A stretch of 64,000 nt of DNA from Spinellus fusiger. Taxonomy: Eukaryota > Mucoromycota > Mucoromycetes > Mucorales > Phycomycetaceae. The notes beneath the pieces are model-generated. The model saw only the letters and a program-made list of their open reading frames with translations, did no database searches and was not told where the DNA came from. The stretch spans positions 124,001 through 188,000 of the forward strand of contig JALLLS010000067.1 of assembly GCA_025094145.1 (NCBI GenBank), in the 5' to 3' direction. Both the position numbers and the translations under genes were made by a program. Shown piece by piece: positions 58,176 through 64,000 of the stretch (position 1 is its first letter; every line of letters begins with the position of its first letter).

Positions 58176-60084
58176 ATGAAAAGTTATATTGTTAAAAACC
58201 ACCTGAAGTTTGATCCAGTTTTATTTTTGGAATCTACTGCAAATTTGTTGACACAAAGTGCTGCAACACAATTATTTGAAGAAACAATTGATAAACTTGC
58301 TGCTGATACCTCAAACTCATATACATTGGTTCAATGGTGCAAAGACATTCAAGACAAAAACTACTAAGTTAATTTTATTATTCATATATGAGTATTGTTT
58401 TCTTATATGTGATTTTAGATTCTTGATAACAACGAGACTAAAAGCTACTGGAATTTGAAAGGAAAAATAAGCAAAAAATTACAGAAAAGACTCAATTCAA
58501 CTAATATGGACGTAATGGTTGAAAAGGAGATTGGGAATATTAATGAAATTGTTCAATCAAAGTTGTCTTCAATTTCAAAACTAAAACGTAAAGAAAATGC
58601 ATCTTTTAAAGTAAGTCTCAATCATGACTATTGTGTTCTTGGTATTTAAATAATTTCATACTTTTAGATTGAATATGATTCAATCTTGTTTGACAATAGC
58701 AGTGTTGGAACAATATTAAAAAATGCTGCAGAGCACCAGTTTTTTGTCTACAAAGACCTTTCTGATAAGCAACAACATGTAATAGGGTAAAATTTAAAAT
58801 ATTCTTGTTAAATAATCATAATTTAAATAACTCTTATTATTTCTTAGGATGTCTCTTAACAGCATCATTGATATTTCTGATGAAACAAAAGACTCCCAAA
58901 AGCAATACTTTACAGAGACTCAGTGGAGAACTATAAAGTCAACATATAAAACAAAGAAAAGCTCTCCAAGTGATGAGTTTGAAGAATTATTAACAAACAT
59001 CAATAAGGTATAGTCATTTTTATAAATGAAGTCTCAACTTACTCATCAATGCATGTAAATAGGAAATAAAAGAACCTGATCTAAAAAAAGCATATATACT
59101 AGCCAGAAGATCAGAATTGAACAATCTTAATAGTGACAAAGAATGGATATTTGCTGTGTATTCACACATGTATGTACTATAGTAAACTTAGTTTGAGTTT
59201 GCTTATGAACTAATTATTTTTAAATAATAATAATAGAATAAACATTTACCGAAAAAAAACAACTATCCTCCAACCAGCACGAAATTCTACTGAGCTTGAT
59301 TGCTTAATAAAAATATGGGGTGAAATACTAGAGACAGTATTTCCAGAGAAAAAAAATTAAGATGCAAGTGGGGAGAATCACAAAGTTCACACAACGGCTA
59401 TAAGATTGACTGTAGAATTATATACATTCATAATGATAAAGAGGTGGACATCTGTGATGTAGAAGCTGCCAGATATATGTTCACAAAAAAAACCAACAAT
59501 GACCACTTGAAACTGTGTATCGAAAGCAAAGATATAATTGATTTTATTGTCAAGAACTCCAGCAACTTTGATCCTGAAGAAGTAAACATTTATATGATAC
59601 AAATATGTGGTAAAGAAATTATATTTGGAAATAACATCATTATAATATATGCTTATATTTAAATGTTTCTGTTATAGCAAATATATGTGAAGTAAAAAGC
59701 TTAAGGCTATGTGACAAAGGCCTGTACTGTGTTGAATCTCTATATGATTTAACAGTACCAACTTCTATTGATTTTGGAAAAATATCAAATGAATGGTTTT
59801 CCTCATTACTTTTGTTAAAGGTAAAATAATATTTTTACTACATATTTATATTATGCTAAACACTTTCTGCTTGTAGGAAAATTGTTTAAAAATATCTAAA
59901 TATATTAATGAAAAGAAAAAAAAACATATAATATGCACTTCAACCGCACAACAAACAAAGAAGAAAATTATGAAGATTGGACTCGACAAACTTTCTACCC
60001 TCCCCGAAATGAAGATACTGCTGTCTTGCCAAGTTTTCTTTATGGCTCAGATAAAGAAATCATTAAAAAAACAACAAAGAAGTA
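58176..60084 (+). pseudogene. Damaged member of the same family, copy 2, multi-exon
   Basis: Exon-like blocks separated by short AT-rich introns run from ATG 58,176 to a stop near 60,084. Readable landmarks are ILDNNETKSYWNLKGKISKK, SLNSIIDISDETKDS, STELDCLIKIWGEILETVFP, then CKWGESQSSHNGYKIDCRII and a C-terminal DWTRQTFYPPRNEDTA. KWGES...K-x-D-x-R is the family core, shared in outline with copy 1. It is broken: a stop at the end of the first block, an 8-A run near 59,349-59,356 where nine would keep frame, and another frame change near 59,920. The sequence around it is richer in A/T than the housekeeping genes. Confidence 0.5.
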
Positions 60085-60420
60085 AATAAATGAAATACTT
60101 TTAAAAATATAGTAGTGCTTCCTCTGAAGCATAAGAACCCACTGTTTTTTACTGTCACTAAGATTTGTGCTTCACCCCTGAAGCATAGACTGTCTACCAT
60201 ACCTGTAACACACGTAATATAGAGACTGGGGAAACAGGATGGCTATACATGCCCCTAAATATCCATGAGAAAATATATAGATAATGTGAAGATAGAAAAG
60301 TATATAAGTAGGCATAGAATTAAGTATTTATAAGTTGAAGATTATTTTTTTTGTAAAAGAGACTGAGTGTTAAATTCAAAAGAAAATTAATCAGACTCAA
60401 GAATGTGATACTGTAGAAGA

Positions 60421-60810
60421 ATGGCTCTTTCTATTAAACCTCCAGAGACCCCTAAAAATTGGTCACCACCAGCTAATGAAAATAAAAATGGTCAAAGACA
60501 CAGTGCTCCTACAACAACAAGCCCCCAGGCATTTCCTTATATACAGATACTGCCAAAAACCCCTTAGCAAGATGTGCTGAAGTGGTCATTGGAAGCAATG
60601 ACCCCAATGCATGCCCACAAGTGTGGCAACAGGGCACCTCTGCTCATTTGGTTTTCTTTGAGCTTCCTATCAGCAACTCCTCCATGATAGCAGAGCTGAA
60701 AGTAGCTTTTTGTTTGGCTTTTTCCTAAGGCTCTGGACTGGGCCTGACACGTCATGACAAACATGACAAGGCAGTCCTTGAATTCCACCTTGCCACCCAA
60801 CAACTCTGAG
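60421..60810 (+). pseudogene. Retroelement gag-like N-terminal fragment
   Basis: ATG 60,421 opens MALSIKPPETPKNWSPP and stops after 48 codons at a TAG. One added A in the run at 60,555-60,559 would carry the frame on as ARCAEVVIGSNDPNACPQVW to about 60,725. Upstream, 60,204-60,420 looks LTR-like (starting TGTAACACACG). It may be the 5' part of the gypsy-type element that resumes near 62.5 kb, split by the AT-rich insert. Confidence 0.4.
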
Positions 60811-61899
60811 GTACATATCAAGTCACATAATATCCTACTAATTCTTAATATATAGTTATTAAAAAAAGATAAATTTATATTAATAAATGAAACACTTAAC
60901 AATAATATATTATAGTTATAATGATTTCAATATACTCAACATATATGGTTATTTTTTAATATAATATTATACATTAAGCTGATTTTAGTTTTAATGTATT
61001 GAAATATATCTTAAAATTATATAATATTTATAACTGATATTAACCTAAAAGTCAATCCATATTTTCTATATAATAAACTTTCCATAATATAAAACATAGT
61101 TGTCAATACATAGAATATCCTATATATATTAGATATTAAAAAAACATGTCAATTGTTCTAGTATATATAAATATGTCTTTATGCAGAGTCAACTAAATAT
61201 AAAATTATAAAAAATATTTTTATTGTATTAAAACTAGGATAATAATATAGAAATATTCTAATACTTTTTCTTGAGAATAACACACAAACTTAACCATTTG
61301 ATTATCTAGAAGTAGTATAATGTCTTCCAATTAATTATTATTATTTTTTGGTAAATAAAAACTAGAATGATATTGGTTTAATATAGTATTTAAGAATTAA
61401 AAATTTAATAGATTTTATACTTGAAGAGAGTGAATTTTATCAGTAATATACAAAATAGCTTTATTAGTATTGTATAGACCAAAATACTGAATTTTATGTT
61501 TTCCCTAAAAATTTATTGTCTATTATATTAAAGATAATAACTCCTTACTTTTTTTTCTAGTTGGTCATAAACAATCTATTTATGCTAAAAATTAAATTTT
61601 TATATTATATTTAAAATATTTGAAAATAAAGAAATTTTCTAAAAACTTTATAATTTTGTTACTGATAAATTATTTAAAGATAAAGTGAATAAAATTCTTT
61701 TTGTTAATTATCCTTTGTTGGATTTTAATAAAAAGAAAACCTATCATAGAAGTGAAGTAAAATCTATTGATAATATAATGAATGTAAAAGTAAAAATTGT
61801 ATCAACACTGAGATACTTTTCTATATATGTATTTTTGACAAGTTTTATTTAAAATGTAATTACCGGGTCCATGCTCATTAGTAGATAAGGGTTGCTTAT
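60811..61899. other. Very AT-rich stretch, no gene recognised
   Basis: Markedly richer in A/T than the rest of the window, with no usable ORF. Probably part of the inserted element whose DDE-type transposase remnant follows. Confidence 0.45.
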
Positions 61900-62450
61900 T
61901 GATTTTTCAATTAATTGAAGGTAGAAGTATTAACTCAATGGATGACTTTATTCCATATAGTACTTTTCATAAAATCTATTTAAAATTCTACGGGTGAAAA
62001 TGCAAAACTATTAGTTCAATGGGTAGATTTTATTATGAATACTAATTTATTGAATAATGTTAATATTAGAACAGCTTTTTCTCAAATGAATCACCCAGAA
62101 AAGTTCAAGCATGTTATATTATTCTTGGGTGGATATGATAGTAGGGTGACTTACCAAGATATTAACTTCAATAAAAAAAAGATTATACTCATACAAAAAT
62201 AAAAAATTGGGTATGCATATACAATTTATTATTGATAAACAAGGTTTAATTAGCTATGTATTAAATTCTAAACCATGCTGTAATTTCACTGATGGCCAAA
62301 TGTTTGAATCTATTCCTTTTTCAAAAAAAAATATAAAGATAATTGTATAGTAGTAGATGGTGGCTATAAACAACACTTTAATAAAACAATTGTAGATAAT
62401 TCAGAAAAAGGGTATTGTTGAGAATGTTAAAGAATTTGACCTGCACATTC
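61900..62450 (+). pseudogene. DDE_4 / Harbinger-like transposase relic
   Basis: In shifting frames the plus strand reads MNHPEKFKHVILFLGGYDSR, YTHTKIKNW (for the Y-x-x-K-x-x-N/H-W block), an IxxVLNSKPC segment, FTDGQMFESIPF (for HDxxxF) and IVVDGGYKQHF (for the DxGY catalytic block). This order is typical of DDE_4 endonuclease-type transposases. Multiple frameshifts and stops. Confidence 0.5.
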
Positions 62451-62489
62451 CAAGAGACATTGCTATTATATAGATTATATTAATATATA

Positions 62490-62600
62490 ATAGTCTGAAA
62501 AGTATATAAGTAGTTGTAATTGTTGTGGTATAGAACTTTGAGAAATACAACCTTTTTATTACCAAACACACATCTTGTTCCTAGTTGTTTCTGAACATTT
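62490..62600 (+). repeat. Probable 3' part of a Ty3/gypsy LTR
   Basis: TATATAAGTAG-like promoter text, then TTTTTATTACCAAACACACA and TTTCTGAACA just before the gag region. A similar segment occurs inverted at 57,279-57,330. The 5' limit is not defined. Confidence 0.4.
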
Positions 62601-62731
62601 ATTTCTCCAAATTATATTGAACACCTTTTTCAAAAAGAATAAACACAGGCACTCACAACCTCTTTCAAAAACAAGCTCCAATTTTCTCTGGTACCATTTG
62701 CAATAAGCACACAGAAGCATGGGTCCAAGAA

Positions 62732-64000
62732 ATGAAGAAGTGGAAGGGTGACTTATTTGACCTGGTAAGCAATCACCTCTCAATCAACCTAGTGAAGACC
62801 AAGTTGGAGGGACCAGCTGCCACTGCCATAGCCCACAAGGACTTTACCAACCTGGATGAGCTCTATAGCTTCCTGAAAGACAGATTCCCCCATTATTTTT
62901 TCCAATCAGAAATTCAGACCCAGCTGGAGGTTGGGAATCACTTTGGTGCCTTCACAGCCATTTCCTGCATAGAAGAAGCAAGAAGACTCTATGCTCTCCT
63001 GGGACCTTCGAATGCCTTAGCCTACACAATGGCAAAGGCCATAAGCACATCCTTCCCAGAGATATAGATATTTACCAGAATGGCCCCACTACATGTAAAG
63101 TGCTCAAACTTTGAAGTGGTCCTGGAGATGTTTAAAGGGTTTGCAGAAATGGCCCCTGCAGTCATTCCTAGACTCAAAAGGGGAAATAAAATTAAGAATT
63201 CCTTACAACAGGAACCCCGCACTCAAAGGCAGGACACACAAGCAGTGTATGGCCAAAGGCCTATCTCAGGAAGAAGAAGAAACAGGGAAAATGGAGGCCA
63301 ATACCTGGAGGTAGAAAAGCACATGGAAGCCCAGTAAAAGCAGATCCAGACTTTGATCTCCCAGCTCAGCAAGTTGAGCTTGGGAAAAGATTAAGTGGTA
63401 CACACATAACCTTACCACTAGTTGTAGGCTCTATTATTGAAAATAAATAAGGAACTACAAATAGTAGTTGTATGTATTGCACACATAAGAGGAAACATTT
63501 ATTACATTGGGTGACCTTGTCAGATACCCTCATTGGCAAAAAAAGTAATACTTGCAGTGGCTGACCAAGGAGCTGCCACAAACCTTATCACTAAAGAAGC
63601 TGCAGATTGCTTGGGTCTATGTGTACAAACTGAAGCACCACCAAGGCTCTGATCACTGTGGAATGACAAACCCTACACCACCTTAGGAAGTACAAATGCC
63701 AAGGTAAAAGTAAATGGTTGTCCTGCAAAATGGGTAAAGCTTGCAGTAGTGGGATTCAAGACAGAATGGGAGCTGCTGCTAGGATCCAAGACATTGGATG
63801 GCATGGGTTTCCTCCTAAAAGATCTGCTGTTGAAAAACAACACAAGTCAAAGTCTACCTACAACATGGCTCTTGAATTAGAAGATGAATCAGGAAGAATC
63901 TTAGACCAAGAAAAGACACCAGTAGTCTAAAGAAAGATGCAGATTTCCCTGGGACTCCCTGAGAATTTCTTTAGGCCTCAAGTGGATGAAGATTTTGAAA
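62732..64000 (+). pseudogene. Ty3/gypsy-type gag-protease relic, continuing past window end
   Basis: The first frame (62,732-63,067) is a retrotransposon gag domain (KLEGPAATAIAHKDFTNLDE, LKDRFPHYF, EARRLYALLG). After a stop, an RTHKQCM segment near 63,230 looks like the end of a CCHC zinc knuckle. Near 63,540-63,640 VILAVADQGAATNLITKEAA matches the aspartic-protease core, with DQGA in place of DTGA/DSGA. Several stops and frame changes show it is dead. The reverse transcriptase would lie beyond the window. Confidence 0.7.

Noticed and set aside
1..64000. CRISPR array or bacterial operon structure
   Set aside because: Introns, mitochondrial proteins and eukaryotic transposons show a fungal genome; no spaced direct repeats were seen.

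Overview
This is a 64-kb piece of a eukaryotic, AT-rich fungal genome. Genes have many short spliceosomal introns (about 43-170 nt, GT-AG with some GC-AG). The gene set includes SAC1, FIG4, TRM13, LEU5, a P5-type ATPase, L-lactate dehydrogenase, the mitochondrial peptidase PreP/Cym1 and isocitrate lyase. A Rhizopus-type L-lactate dehydrogenase, together with relics of protein families that I recall as abundant in Mucorales, points to Mucoromycota. I name no species. No rRNA, tRNA or CRISPR array was recognised.

Region 1 (1-11.7 kb) is compact housekeeping DNA. On the minus strand, in transcription order, lie TRM13 (tRNA 2'-O-methyltransferase), FIG4 and SAC1 (two Sac-domain phosphoinositide phosphatases, head to tail) and the start of a GH36 alpha-galactosidase that runs off the window. 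LEU5, a mitochondrial CoA-type carrier, diverges from TRM13 on the plus strand. For SAC1, FIG4, TRM13, LEU5, the ATPase, LDH, PreP and isocitrate lyase I worked out complete exon chains by hand. Each sums to a whole number of codons and keeps its family motifs.

Region 2 (12-25.7 kb) is transposon graveyard. A composite element with long inverted arms (about 12.0-17.8 kb) carries an inserted 3.4-kb repeat (copy A) and a C-terminal relic of a Fanzor-like RNA-guided nuclease. It abuts a complete but dead Tc1/mariner element (17.87-18.91 kb). A second Tc1-like relic (19.9-21.5 kb) is interrupted by two tandem LTR-like elements whose empty site survives elsewhere in the window.

Region 3 (25.8-35.0 kb) holds an unusual P5-type ATPase with a signal peptide and Cys-rich N-terminal domain, L-LDH, an acidic coiled-coil protein of unknown function, and a membrane protein with two WW-binding PY motifs.

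Region 4 (35.5-42.4 kb) is mobile DNA again. A palindromic element with near-identical 0.8-kb arms and an orphan gene containing a Tyr-x-Arg-x-Ser motif is flanked by a second, different Fanzor-like C-terminal relic and by a solo LTR-like element with a clean 4-bp target duplication.

Region 5 (43.3-50.5 kb) has PreP (18 exons), isocitrate lyase and a 52-codon small ORF.

Region 6 (50.8-64 kb) has copy B of the 3.4-kb repeat in inverted orientation to copy A, Tc1/mariner, DDE_4-type and Ty3/gypsy gag-protease relics, and two damaged members of what I take to be a lineage-expanded family.

The most interesting non-routine signals are the two Fanzor-like relics, the palindromic element with its recombinase-like orphan gene, the filled/empty-site evidence for a small LTR-like element, and the odd architecture of the P5 ATPase.
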